From positions 1 to 35,209 of IMG/VR virus record IMGVR_UViG_3300020281_000070: a DNA stretch of 35,209 bases; one strand, given 5' to 3'. The notes below the pieces were generated by a model that was given only the letters and a program-made list of their open reading frames with translations, was not told the origin of the DNA and did no database searches. Of this stretch, positions 18,489 through 25,580 are shown piece after piece. This stretch comes from a virus. The stretch's first letter is position 1; every line of letters begins with the position of its first letter. Made by a program: the position numbers and the translations under genes.

Positions 18489-18901
18489 CAAACGCTCCTT
18501 GTATAAACAGAGTGGTTTAGCTCCCACCCTTTATCTAACCAACGCTGTGCAAACGGTTTTGGTGTTCGCACTTCTAATTCTGTATACCCTGCCTTACTCG
18601 CTTGTTCAGAAAAGAAAGTCATGTACTTTAATACACAATCCTTCCCTTTTTCTTCTGCCCATGCTATCCAAATTAGCAAAGTTGACGTTCCTGCATACTC
18701 ATCTTTTAAACCAGTAGTTATAACAAACCCTTCTGGAGCTACCCACAGGTGTGCTTGTCCATTAACACAAGCTGCATATACATCTTCTGGTATAAAAGTT
18801 AATTGTTTCTGGTCTGTTAATATCTCCTGTATTCCATCTTTAACCCAAGGCCAGTAATCCCGAATATCAGATAACTGCGGCTCATCGGATCTCTCTTCCA
18901 T
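18488..18901 (-). CDS. GNAT-fold-like virion protein (T7 gp13-like position)
   Basis: This 137-residue protein starts with ATG at 18901, with GGAG upstream. The order of elements fits a small GNAT acyltransferase fold: strands QAHLWVAPEGFVITTGL and STLLIWIAWAEEKG, a helix KYMTFFSEQASKAGYTELEV, then PKPFAQRWLDKGWELNHSVY, the usual final strand-helix-strand. T7 gp13 and related podovirus proteins at this genome position also look GNAT-like and act in virion maturation. I see no clear acetyl-CoA pyrophosphate loop, so it may be structural rather than enzymatic. Confidence 0.6.
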   Translation of the reverse strand: MEERSDEPQLSDIRDYWPWVKDGIQEILTDQKQLTFIPEDVYAACVNGQAHLWVAPEGFVITTGLKDEYAGTSTLLIWIAWAEEKGKDCVLKYMTFFSEQASKAGYTELEVRTPKPFAQRWLDKGWELNHSVYTRSV

Positions 18902-19568
18902 ACCTGTTTCTCCTCCTGTTCAACGGTAGGAATGGTCCACCGTATCTCACTTTCCTAGCTACGCCAGTGTCAGACTGCTTCGCTCTACGCTCTGCTTCTA
19001 CCAACCCAACGTTATATAACTGCCTATAAACATCTGCACCCTGTAAATCCGTCCAATCTCTACTAGGCATACGTAGTAATCGAAACAAAGTGCCATTTAC
19101 AATCGCTTCTCTATAGTCATCCATGATGTCATCGTTACAACTGGTTGACGTATGTAACGGTTTTAACTGTACTCGTAACCTTGTACTACTTGCCGTTGTT
19201 TCATTAGGTACAGGTACAAGATAAAACAGTGAACGAGACTGTTTAACAAAGTATTCAGGCGTACCATAGTAAGAAGGCTCACGCCATTTAGGCTTGCGCT
19301 CTTCTAGCAATGAAGTTGAAATAGGCTCTAAAGCATCTCCATTAAACAATACCCACATAATTTTATGGACTGCGGTATCAGTAGGTGGCTCAAGATCATA
19401 TTCATAAATACCAGACACCGTTGTAATTGGGTCTAGCTCAGCTTGATATACTCCAGCTTTCTCGCACAACTCAATAACTGCAGAACGAATATTAGACTCT
19501 ATTAAAGAATCAGGGCAGTTTTGAACCATTGGTATAATGTCAGGCAATAAAGATTCATATGTAGCCAT
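18882..19568 (-). CDS. head-tail connector / tail tubular-type protein
   Basis: This 228-residue protein starts at 19568 in a TAATG junction with the adaptor gene. The opening (LLPDIIPMVQNCPDSLIESNIRSAVIELCEKAG) is a helical pattern common in phage connector or gateway proteins. The middle is beta-rich (TVSGIYEYDLEPPTD..., KIMWVLFNGDALEPIS), followed by YREAIVNGTLFRLLRMP and a basic C-terminus (LNRRRNRYGREIR). Beside the DUF6682-type adaptor it is best read as a tail-tube or connector component; its exact ring is uncertain. Confidence 0.65.
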   Translation of the reverse strand: MATYESLLPDIIPMVQNCPDSLIESNIRSAVIELCEKAGVYQAELDPITTVSGIYEYDLEPPTDTAVHKIMWVLFNGDALEPISTSLLEERKPKWREPSYYGTPEYFVKQSRSLFYLVPVPNETTASSTRLRVQLKPLHTSTSCNDDIMDDYREAIVNGTLFRLLRMPSRDWTDLQGADVYRQLYNVGLVEAERRAKQSDTGVARKVRYGGPFLPLNRRRNRYGREIR

Positions 19569-20614
19569 TAGTTAACCCCCATCCCACGCATAGTTGTAGC
19601 TTGTGCCTGATTACCTACGTCTAAATTAGGAGTCGTAGTCAAATCGATTTGAGATTTACCAGTAACAGAAGTAATAAACAAATTATAATGTGCGCTGGCT
19701 CGTTGTTGATTACCTACAAACTCGCTGTCTTTCATGTACGCCATGTATAAAACGTAGTTCATTACAGCATTTGCAAAGACATCTGGTACGTCCAGATTGC
19801 CGTTTGCAGCTACTGTTGTTGGGTTAGCCGAATAAATAATTTCTAAAAAAGAAGAGGCCCCACTAGCAACCCCAGGATAAACATAATAATTACGAGGGTT
19901 TTGATCTTCATACATATAATGTTTAATTAACGAGCCGTGTTTAGCGTCACCTTTTACAGTAGGATCATGCCAAGACGGTTGTATTGAGTCTAATGAGTCT
20001 CTTGAAACTAATCGAGTAGCTCGTTTCCCTGTGCCTACTCTTGTGCCTGTATTAACCTGAAAGCCCATTCCAGCATGTTGCGTACAATAGGTGTATAACG
20101 TAGGTGCGCCAACTGCAACGGTAATCTTCGTGAATGCCGTACCAGATCCAGGTGTGCCTGACGTTGTTACGCCTGTTGTATACTCAGAACCACCGCCATG
20201 TGAGCCATTAGCCGTTGTAGAAAACCGTAGCGGATGCCCACTGTTACTAGAATCAGACTGATCAAAAGTATAAGTGCTGCCCTCTTCAAGCGTCAATGTT
20301 TGAAAAGAACCGTCAATATAAAACTTGTTACCGCCAGAGTTAACTACAGTTACAGTGTACGTCTTTTCAATCATTGCCATATTGCGTACTACACGCAGCA
20401 AACGATTACCGTCATCAGGTATCGTTTGTTTAGTGCCTTCAACTAACGCAACTGTTGCATTGGTGGCAGTTGCATCAGGTTTTAATAATGCTATTTCTCT
20501 CTGAGCATCATTAACCCAAAGCACTAATTCATTAGTAGAAGACCAGCGAATACCAGCTGTATCTTGAAGCGTTTGTTGAACTCTATCTAAAACACTTTGA
20601 ACTGTAACAGTCAT
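19568..20614 (-). CDS. phage adaptor protein (DUF6682-type) with an inserted cupredoxin-like domain
   Basis: This 348-residue protein is a mosaic. Residues 1-82 and about 195-330 match the phage adaptor (DUF6682) pattern: ELVLWVNDAQREIALLKPDA, then SRDSLDSIQPSWHDP, HYMYEDQNPRNYYVYP and AVMNYVLYMAYMKDSEF. Between them, residues about 84-188 form a separate beta domain (YTVTVVNSGGNKFYIDG, TYTFDQSDSSNSGHPLRF, PTLYTYCTQHAGMGF). Its H127, C177, H180 and M183 are placed like the His-Cys-His-Met ligands of a type-1 copper site. The same domain style is frequent in marine phage virion proteins. The adaptor connects portal and tail. Whether the insert binds copper or is only an exposed decoration on the neck is unknown. 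Confidence 0.8.
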   Translation of the reverse strand: MTVTVQSVLDRVQQTLQDTAGIRWSSTNELVLWVNDAQREIALLKPDATATNATVALVEGTKQTIPDDGNRLLRVVRNMAMIEKTYTVTVVNSGGNKFYIDGSFQTLTLEEGSTYTFDQSDSSNSGHPLRFSTTANGSHGGGSEYTTGVTTSGTPGSGTAFTKITVAVGAPTLYTYCTQHAGMGFQVNTGTRVGTGKRATRLVSRDSLDSIQPSWHDPTVKGDAKHGSLIKHYMYEDQNPRNYYVYPGVASGASSFLEIIYSANPTTVAANGNLDVPDVFANAVMNYVLYMAYMKDSEFVGNQQRASAHYNLFITSVTGKSQIDLTTTPNLDVGNQAQATTMRGMGVN

Positions 20615-20617
20615 TTA

Positions 20618-21040
20618 TCACCTATCTAAATAGGCTTGCCATGCAGCTTCCCTTTCATCTGTTGCTACAGTACGGCCAGCAACTCGATTGACAGCGGCAG
20701 CTTTTGGAGAGTTATCTGCTTTAAAATCTTCAGGATTACTCTCATTAACAAGCGTTTCTATGGCAGCTACTACAGTGTCTAAGTCCTCAAAAGTTTTAGG
20801 CTCATCATTAAGATTAATCTCAATGTCAGTATCCATTGCAGCAACTTCTTCTACCCAAGTTTCAGCAGGTTCTTCAGCCGATTCCACAACTGGTTCAGGT
20901 GCGCCTGATAATTTAGCCCCCATTTGCAATGCAACGGAACCTATCTCATCAGAAACTTCACGCTCAACTCCTGCTTCAAATAAAACAACTGCTCCACTTA
21001 ACAATGCTACTCGCAGATCAGATTCAGAAACTACTTTCAT
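20618..21040 (-). CDS. conserved-type phage protein between capsid and adaptor genes
   Basis: This 140-residue acidic protein has an N-terminal domain (SESDLRVALLSGAVVLFEAGVEREVSDEIGS), a Glu-rich linker (about 45-80) and a compact C-terminal helical domain (VVAAIETLVNESNPEDF..., PKAAAVNRVAGRTVATDERE). The C-terminal pattern is found in small proteins of many tailed phages next to head genes. Its function is not known to me. Position suggests a head-completion or assembly role. Confidence 0.65.
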   Translation of the reverse strand: MKVVSESDLRVALLSGAVVLFEAGVEREVSDEIGSVALQMGAKLSGAPEPVVESAEEPAETWVEEVAAMDTDIEINLNDEPKTFEDLDTVVAAIETLVNESNPEDFKADNSPKAAAVNRVAGRTVATDEREAAWQAYLDR

Positions 21041-21049
21041 AGTTGCTCC

Positions 21050-21472
21050 TTATTTAGACTTCTTTGTTGGACGGCTACCTGTTTTATTCCAAGCATTCAT
21101 ATACTGACGCAAGCTCATGCCTGTTTTTTTCAATTGCTCTGCAGATACATTAGCAAGCATTTTGCCGTTACGGTTTATAACCTTTGAAGACCCTGTGCCA
21201 AAAGCTCTACGATTTGTTTTTGGTGGTTTAGGCGGTGACTTTACATCAGTCACTATTTTTTTACCTTCTCGTAACCGCTGTTGGTCTAAGGTGCGTTTTG
21301 CAGCTTTAGGACCTTCAACAGTAACTTTAGATTTTCGACTTTGCTGTGCAGCAGCACTGTCTGGATACCGCTTTGCAATATTAGCTTTACCACCGTCACC
21401 TTTAGTACGGGTTTTCTTTTTTACTTTATTCTCTGACCTTCTTGATCGTAGGTTCTTTCGAGGCATAACCAT
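21050..21472 (-). CDS. Lys/Arg-rich basic protein
   Basis: This 140-residue, strongly basic protein begins at ATG 21472 with GGGAG 6 bases upstream. It is largely disordered in appearance (RSRRSENKVKKKTRTKGDGG, SPPKPPKTNRRAFGTGSS) and ends in a short helix (SAEQLKKTGMSLRQYMNAW). It could bind nucleic acid inside the head or act as an assembly factor. It lies just after an inverted repeat that may reduce transcription from the capsid genes. No family recognised. Confidence 0.6.
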   Translation of the reverse strand: MVMPRKNLRSRRSENKVKKKTRTKGDGGKANIAKRYPDSAAAQQSRKSKVTVEGPKAAKRTLDQQRLREGKKIVTDVKSPPKPPKTNRRAFGTGSSKVINRNGKMLANVSAEQLKKTGMSLRQYMNAWNKTGSRPTKKSK

Positions 21473-21491
21473 AAGTTACTCCCAGTAAAAT

Positions 21492-21517
21492 GAGTCCTCC
21501 CCCGAAAGAGAGGACTC
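21492..21517 (-). terminator. hairpin after capsid genes, probable weak terminator/attenuator
   Basis: GAGTCCTC at 21492-21499 and GAGGACTC at 21510-21517 form an exact 8-bp inverted repeat with a 10-base loop. Read on the minus strand the hairpin is followed by ATTTTACT, a short T-rich tail. It lies in the 53-base gap after the capsid-associated gene. It would let the capsid genes be made in excess over the downstream genes. The tail is too weak for a confident full terminator. Confidence 0.55.
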
Positions 21518-21525
21518 GATAGGTT

Positions 21526-21969
21526 TTATCCTACAATAAGGTACATAGTTAATGTACCAGAGGTAGCACCCGTAGCAGGTCCTGCTTGTACTGTCACATC
21601 AATTGTGTCATCAGCAGAAAATGCTACTGGGGCAGTCGCTGTACTACCATGAGTAGCGTTACCTATTGCAAAGCTAGAGGCTGTGCCGCCAGCTTGACCA
21701 ATAGTTGAGCCATCAATGAGAGAAGCAGCTGCGCCACCGTACCCTACGTCTAAGACGATAGAAGGTGAGCCACCAGTGTCAAGGTCAGTCGTAGTTAAAA
21801 TAACACCATAAACTGTCTCACCTTTAAACACATCAACCATCTGAATAATATCAGAAGCTGAGAGTGCAGCAGTGATTGAGTAAGATGCTACCCTAACTCC
21901 CAAATTACCTTGGGGAAAGTTCTGGAACGCAGAGTTGCCAGATACAGAGTCAGATGTAAATGTCGCCAT
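21526..21969 (-). CDS. small capsid-associated (decoration-type) protein
   Basis: This 147-residue protein, directly downstream of the coat gene with a 13-base gap, has strands such as GVRVASYSITAALSASDII, ETVYGVILTTTDLD and SGTLTMYLIVG, a beta-sandwich-like pattern without charged clusters or membrane segments. Small all-beta proteins right after the coat gene commonly stabilise the capsid lattice as decoration or cement. The role is inferred from position and fold pattern. Confidence 0.65.
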   Translation of the reverse strand: MATFTSDSVSGNSAFQNFPQGNLGVRVASYSITAALSASDIIQMVDVFKGETVYGVILTTTDLDTGGSPSIVLDVGYGGAAASLIDGSTIGQAGGTASSFAIGNATHGSTATAPVAFSADDTIDVTVQAGPATGATSGTLTMYLIVG

Positions 21970-21982
21970 TTGTCATTCCCCC

Positions 21983-23128
21983 TTATTGAGCAGTATCAAG
22001 AGCGATAACACCAAAGTCCTGAACGGAGCCGCTGTGATCACTGTTGTACTTAGGTTTACGGAGGCCAAAGATTTTGCCTATTGAGATACCAGCTTGGTTC
22101 TCGTAGTCAAAAGTATCTTCAACGATTTCAGGCAACCCAATGTCAGCCATAGCTAGGGCCTGTGCGCCACAGAACAAGGCTCTCGCACCTGTTACGTCAG
22201 CGTTTGCGCCCCACTTGTAGCCAGCTGCACCAGCATTAGAGCTAGTACCCGAGGTTGCGCCAGATGTGTTGTAAACGTGACGGAACTCATGGACCATTAC
22301 GCCATCAACCATCAAGCTAGAAGTGCCTGAGAACAGTTCGTTCTGAGGTCCTCTAATTGAAGCTTGTCTGACGTTAGCCAAGAAGTCTGAGTCAAGTTTA
22401 AGATCAGCCATCTGAGAAGGCGTTACAAATAAATGAAACACCTCTTGGTTCCCTGCAGCACGCATACCACGGATATAGTTATCCTTGGCATAGGCTTTTA
22501 GATCAACAATATGTCGATACTTTAGAACGTCAGTAGCAGCTACTGCAGTAGTGTCACCTGCTGCAAGGTCATTGCCGTTGACTCTTCTGTGCCTGTCACC
22601 TGTAGGAGCAGAAACATCAGAAGAAAACTCAAGGTCTGCCAAATCATGTCCTGCTGTTGGAGATGCATTTCTCAATGCGCCATTTGTTTTGTTGGTGTAA
22701 GCAATACCAGAAAGCGTTAAAAACGCCAGCTGGTCTATTCGATCAGACATAGCATATGCTAGTGCATCACGAGATTGCTCACGGAAGTTAACAACACTCT
22801 TCTGGTCGGCCAATCTACCAGACATGCGGTTTGCAAATCGTAGTTGATCTAGCTCGATGGTGATGTCAAAGCTTCTGAGTGCTTCTTCATTACCTTCCAG
22901 AGTGTTATCACCAGTGATACCATCGCCTGTCATATCCGCTAATAGCGTAATGACTGCTTTAGTACCCTTTTCATTCTTTGTTAATTCGGTTACACGCTGA
23001 ACCATAGCGTTCTGACCAGCCCCTGCGAACTGATTAATAAACGACATGTTACGTGCAACTCGCCAAAAGTCGCGTGACCAAGCGGTTAATTGGTTGCTAG
23101 TCAGCGACGCAAAGTTAGTAAGAGCCAT
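21983..23128 (-). CDS. major capsid protein (DUF4043 / N4-gp56-type)
   Basis: This 381-residue protein has ATG at 23128 with GGAG 8 bases upstream. The pattern NQLTAWSRDFWRVARNMSF, VQRVTELTKNEKG, DGITGDNTLEGNEEALRSFD and DQLRFANRMSGRLADQKSVV (residues about 10-130) is that of the DUF4043/N4-gp56 major capsid family, an HK97-fold coat protein. It assembles the icosahedral head on the scaffold encoded upstream. It has its own sigma70-like promoter and a long structured leader, fitting a need for very high expression. Confidence 0.85.
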   Translation of the reverse strand: MALTNFASLTSNQLTAWSRDFWRVARNMSFINQFAGAGQNAMVQRVTELTKNEKGTKAVITLLADMTGDGITGDNTLEGNEEALRSFDITIELDQLRFANRMSGRLADQKSVVNFREQSRDALAYAMSDRIDQLAFLTLSGIAYTNKTNGALRNASPTAGHDLADLEFSSDVSAPTGDRHRRVNGNDLAAGDTTAVAATDVLKYRHIVDLKAYAKDNYIRGMRAAGNQEVFHLFVTPSQMADLKLDSDFLANVRQASIRGPQNELFSGTSSLMVDGVMVHEFRHVYNTSGATSGTSSNAGAAGYKWGANADVTGARALFCGAQALAMADIGLPEIVEDTFDYENQAGISIGKIFGLRKPKYNSDHSGSVQDFGVIALDTAQ

Positions 23129-23336
23129 TTCGGTTCTCCATTATGCGTTACACTTTGGGCATAAGCCCACCCTAGCCGTTTTATGGTACGGCTAATCCGT
23201 TTCCTCGTATCGTGAGGTACGTCTTAGCGCAAGTTTGAACAAGGCGCGACCCTTGGAACCTTTAACGTCTGTCAGACGAGGCCGTTTTTACCGTGTACGA
23301 CACGCTCTAATATCGTTTAGAGGGACGAAAGACTGT
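23129..23336 (-). ncRNA. structured 5' leader of the major capsid mRNA (seven successive hairpins)
   Basis: This roughly 200-base region has no gene. Read on the minus strand, after the predicted promoter it contains seven short inverted repeats in a row: 23305-23322 (CTCTAA/TTAGAG), 23292-23304 (CGTGT/ACACG), 23266-23278 (CGTCT/AGACG), 23240-23255 (CAAGG/CCTTG), 23203-23217 (CCTC/GAGG), 23173-23194 (TAGCCG/CGGCTA) and 23157-23168 (GGGC/GCCC). The last ends about 20 bases before the coat gene's ribosome site. It could stabilise the mRNA, be processed into a small RNA, or control translation. No known RNA family is recognised. Confidence 0.55.
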
Positions 23337-23366
23337 ATATTAGTAACACTCAACCAATTTGGTCAA
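23337..23366 (-). promoter_or_regulatory. sigma70-like promoter for the major capsid gene
   Basis: On the minus strand a -35-like TTGACC (23366-23361) and a -10-like TAATAT (23342-23337) are separated by 18 bases. An 11-base palindrome (ACCAA-T-TTGGT on the plus strand, 23353-23363) overlaps the -35 and could be an operator. The next 200 bases are the structured leader and then the coat gene, so the element sits where a strong late promoter is expected. Confidence 0.6.
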
Positions 23367-23367
23367 G

Positions 23368-23622
23368 TTATTTTCTGTATCTTCTCGTTTTTTTCGCTAC
23401 TTTTTTAGGTTGAGCAGAGAATTGCTTGCCTCTTTTGGTATCTGCCTTCTTTTTTCGGCTAGTGGCAGCATATTCTTTAGAAGAAAGCCGTTTTATAGCC
23501 TTTTCAGGCAAATATCTTTCACCTGTAGCATTAGGGCCTTGCGTACTAGGCTTACCAGACTTAGTTCGCCACTTCTGCTTAGTCCACTTCTTTAAACTTT
23601 TCTGAGATTTTTTTAAAGCCAC
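23368..23622 (-). CDS. small Lys-rich phage protein
   Basis: This 84-residue, highly basic protein starts with GTG at 23622 immediately after the upstream TAA. A central conserved-looking part (KWRTKSGKPSTQGPNATGER..LPEKAIKRLSSKEYAATSR) is flanked by Lys/Arg tails. I recognise this pattern from many marine phages and large DNA viruses, as a small protein of unknown function. It is the last of a chain of basic genes between scaffold and coat, so a role in DNA condensation or head assembly is conceivable. Confidence 0.75.
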   Translation of the reverse strand: MALKKSQKSLKKWTKQKWRTKSGKPSTQGPNATGERYLPEKAIKRLSSKEYAATSRKKKADTKRGKQFSAQPKKVAKKTRRYRK

Positions 23623-23736
23623 TTACTTTTTCTTCCGTTTTTTCAACTTCTTAAAGTCTGCGCCTGTAATTTTGTCCCTTGGTTTAGCTACCCTAGCAAG
23701 TTTCTTTTGCTTTGAAGAATATTTTTTAAAAGGCAT
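23623..23736 (-). CDS. 37-residue Lys-rich micro-protein
   Basis: ATG at 23736 shares a base with the upstream stop (TAATG), and TAA at 23625-23623 abuts the next start. The sequence is MPFKKYSSKQKKLARVAKP and ends in KKLKKRKKK, about 40 percent Lys plus Arg. The perfect junctions on both sides argue for a real gene despite the small size. Function unknown; part of the basic cluster between scaffold and coat genes. Confidence 0.65.
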   Translation of the reverse strand: MPFKKYSSKQKKLARVAKPRDKITGADFKKLKKRKKK

Positions 23737-23957
23737 TAGCTTTTATAACCTCCTCCAGCTTTTTTATAAGCACGAGCCAGCATTTGCGCTTTGCGTCCAC
23801 TCCATTGCCCAGGTTTACCCCCTTTTCCACCTGCTTTTATCTGCTCAAACAGACGTTTCCGCATAGTGGGCTTGGTGTAATTACCTGCTTCGTTAACTCG
23901 TGACTTAGATTTTGGCTTGGCTTTAGCTTTTGGCTTACCAGTTCTACGATTTACCAT
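23736..23957 (-). CDS. small basic phage protein with a conserved VNEAGNYTKP-type core
   Basis: This 73-residue protein has a basic N-terminal tail (NRRTGKPKAKAKPKSKSR). A conserved-looking core follows at residues 21-73: VNEAGNYTKPTMRKRLFEQI, GGKGGKPGQWSGRKAQMLAR, YKKAGGGYKS. This core is widespread in marine phages and virus genomes as a small stand-alone protein of unknown function. TAATG junctions join it to both neighbours, so the cluster is translated as a unit. Confidence 0.75.
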   Translation of the reverse strand: MVNRRTGKPKAKAKPKSKSRVNEAGNYTKPTMRKRLFEQIKAGGKGGKPGQWSGRKAQMLARAYKKAGGGYKS

Positions 23958-24127
23958 TACTTACCCACCTTTTTCTGAGCTTTCTTATGAGCAGCAGTAA
24001 AACTAGCCCCTGCTTTCATTTCTTTACGCATCATAGCCATGTGCTTTGCGCTATGATGCACCGAATGCTTCTTCAAAGTAGCTTCTTGCCGTGCCGTTAG
24101 CTTCTTTGCAGTAGGTTTTTTCTTCAT
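23957..24127 (-). CDS. small His/Lys-rich phage protein
   Basis: This 56-residue protein runs from ATG at 24127 to TAA at 23959-23957 (TAATG with the next gene). It is helical and basic (TARQEATLKKHSVHHSAKHM, MMRKEMKAGASFTAAHKKAQ). The HHSAKHM...MRK.M..G.SF..AHK pattern is one I associate with small phage and environmental-virus proteins. Function unknown. Member of the basic cluster. Confidence 0.7.
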   Translation of the reverse strand: MKKKPTAKKLTARQEATLKKHSVHHSAKHMAMMRKEMKAGASFTAAHKKAQKKVGK

Positions 24128-24128
24128 G

Positions 24129-24245
24129 TTAGTAACCCATTCGCTTTGTAGATTTTTTCTTCTTCATAGCTGGCTTTTTCTTCTTTTTCATGCCGTTCAT
24201 GCCGTTCATTTTCTTCTTGCCACCGCCTTTTTTCATACCGTACAT
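24129..24245 (-). CDS. 38-residue Lys/Met-rich micro-protein
   Basis: The frame runs from ATG at 24245 to TAA at 24131-24129 and encodes MYGMKKGGGKKKMNGMNGM followed by KKKKKP and AMKKKKSTKRMGY. It is almost entirely Lys, Met and Gly. The same type of peptide is common in marine phage genomes near scaffold and coat genes. Its low complexity makes function prediction impossible. It lies in the same orientation and spacing as the other basic genes, which supports it. Confidence 0.6.
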   Translation of the reverse strand: MYGMKKGGGKKKMNGMNGMKKKKKPAMKKKKSTKRMGY

Positions 24246-24274
24246 AGCTTTTTACTCCTAAGTTATTGAAATTA

Positions 24275-24562
24275 CTACCATTTTACTTTGTGTGACCAAT
24301 ATCGCGCAGATAATTTAGAAGGATTGGCATCTTGTGCGTTGTGTCGCGCATAATATGACCTCTTTCTAGCCTTATCTTTCGCTGATTTTGGATTTTTCCC
24401 AGCACCACGGACCCCTTGCTGACCAAATCGGATTGTTTTTATCTTATCGCCTTGTTTTGCGACAACAACGTGGGATTTAGTGGGGTGGTTTGGTGTGCGT
24501 TTTGGCTTGTTATAACCAGATACACCTGCCCGTGCTAGTCTAGGGTCTTTCTTTTTAGGCAT
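24275..24562 (-). CDS. small basic phage protein (YWSHKVKW C-terminus type)
   Basis: This 95-residue protein starts at 24562 in a TAATG overlap with the scaffold stop. The pattern LARAGVSGYNKPKRTPNHP, KTIRFGQQGVRGAGKNPKS, RSYYARHNAQDANPSKLSAR and YWSHKVKW is a recognisable conserved protein of many tailed phages and environmental viruses. It is basic and rich in Gly, Lys and aromatic residues. Its function is not known. Coupled translation with the scaffold suggests head assembly. Confidence 0.75.
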   Translation of the reverse strand: MPKKKDPRLARAGVSGYNKPKRTPNHPTKSHVVVAKQGDKIKTIRFGQQGVRGAGKNPKSAKDKARKRSYYARHNAQDANPSKLSARYWSHKVKW

Positions 24563-25569
24563 TACAAGACATCTCCTCTAAGCCTTTTCAAAGTTGCTTC
24601 GGGCAAAGCATCAAACTCTTCAGTAGTCATGTTGTGTATGTCCAACGCTTTTTCGCCCTTGGCTGCAGAACTTTCTCCTGGTAATTCAGGAGGTTGAGAG
24701 TCAGCTGCCTTTAGTTTTTTACTAACCTGAGAGCGTTTTTTCTGCTCTTTAGCCTGACCCAAAACAGGAACTTCTGCACCTGTAGAAGAATCTATCATAT
24801 TATTTTTCTGAAGAACATAAGTTGTCGCTTCTTCCAGTGCTTCTACAGGATTCTGCCCTGCAGAAATAAACCCTGTCATGTATTTATTTACTTCATCAGT
24901 CAACTCTTTGTTAAATTCAGGAGCATTAGCGTCAAATATAGGGAAAGCTTCTTCAATTGCAGACGCAGCATCACGTATAGCTGTTTCGGTAGAACTACGA
25001 GTTACTTTAGATTCAATATCTTTTGTTAACTCTGTTTCTATTTGAGTGCGTTGCGCTTGCCTAATCTCCTTACGAATAGCTCTTGCTTTGTCTTTGTCAC
25101 CATCAAGTACAGCGTCCATGTACTCATCTTCTTTTGCGTCAAAGTCATAAGCATCAGGAGCTTCTTCAGCCGCTTTTTCTGCTTCTTCAGTCTGTGCAAT
25201 CCGTTTCTTTAACGCCTTGTTCTGTGCAAGCACTTCATCAAGCCGTGATTTAGGGATCATAGGAGACTTAGTTTCTTTTTTCTCAGGCTCTTCTTTCTTT
25301 TCTGCTTCTTCTGCTACAGCTTCTTCCGTTTCATGTGAAACATCTTCTTCAACTTCAGCTTCTGTTTCTTCCTCTACTTCAGCTTCTGTTTCTTCCTCTA
25401 CTTCAGCTTCTGTTTCTTCCTCTACTTCAGCTTCTGTTTCTTCAGCCTCTTCGCCAAAAGCAAAGTTCATATCAATGTCATCACCTTCTTGCGCTTCTAT
25501 TGCATCAGCCCCAGGCATAGTCTCATACTTGATTGTTTCTTCGGTTGTATCTTTAGCTTGTTCACTCAT
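24562..25569 (-). CDS. capsid scaffold-type protein with acidic repeats
   Basis: This 335-residue, very acidic protein lies between portal and coat genes, the usual place for a scaffold. Residues about 40-75 are tandem copies of EETEAEVE, followed by more Glu-rich sequence to about 100. Residues 105-190 form a coiled-coil-like region (KSRLDEVLAQNKALKKRIAQ, KARAIRKEIRQAQRTQIE). The C-terminus is a short basic then acidic helix (NMTTEEFDALPEATLKRLRG), like coat-binding ends of scaffolds. It would direct capsid assembly and leave or be digested before DNA packaging. The assignment rests on position, charge and helical pattern. Confidence 0.75.
   Translation of the reverse strand: MSEQAKDTTEETIKYETMPGADAIEAQEGDDIDMNFAFGEEAEETEAEVEEETEAEVEEETEAEVEEETEAEVEEDVSHETEEAVAEEAEKKEEPEKKETKSPMIPKSRLDEVLAQNKALKKRIAQTEEAEKAAEEAPDAYDFDAKEDEYMDAVLDGDKDKARAIRKEIRQAQRTQIETELTKDIESKVTRSSTETAIRDAASAIEEAFPIFDANAPEFNKELTDEVNKYMTGFISAGQNPVEALEEATTYVLQKNNMIDSSTGAEVPVLGQAKEQKKRSQVSKKLKAADSQPPELPGESSAAKGEKALDIHNMTTEEFDALPEATLKRLRGDVL
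25352..25447 (-). repeat. 24-bp in-frame tandem repeat in the scaffold gene
   Basis: A 24-bp unit (plus strand ACTTCAGCTTCTG then TTTCTTCCTCT) occurs about 3.8 times in tandem at 25352-25375, 25376-25399, 25400-25423 and 25424-25447, with the last diverging at its end. It encodes the 8-residue EETEAEVE repeat. Copies are identical at the DNA level, so the expansion is recent or is kept uniform by recombination. Length changes would stay in frame. Confidence 0.9.
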
Positions 25570-25580
25570 TGAATAGTCCT

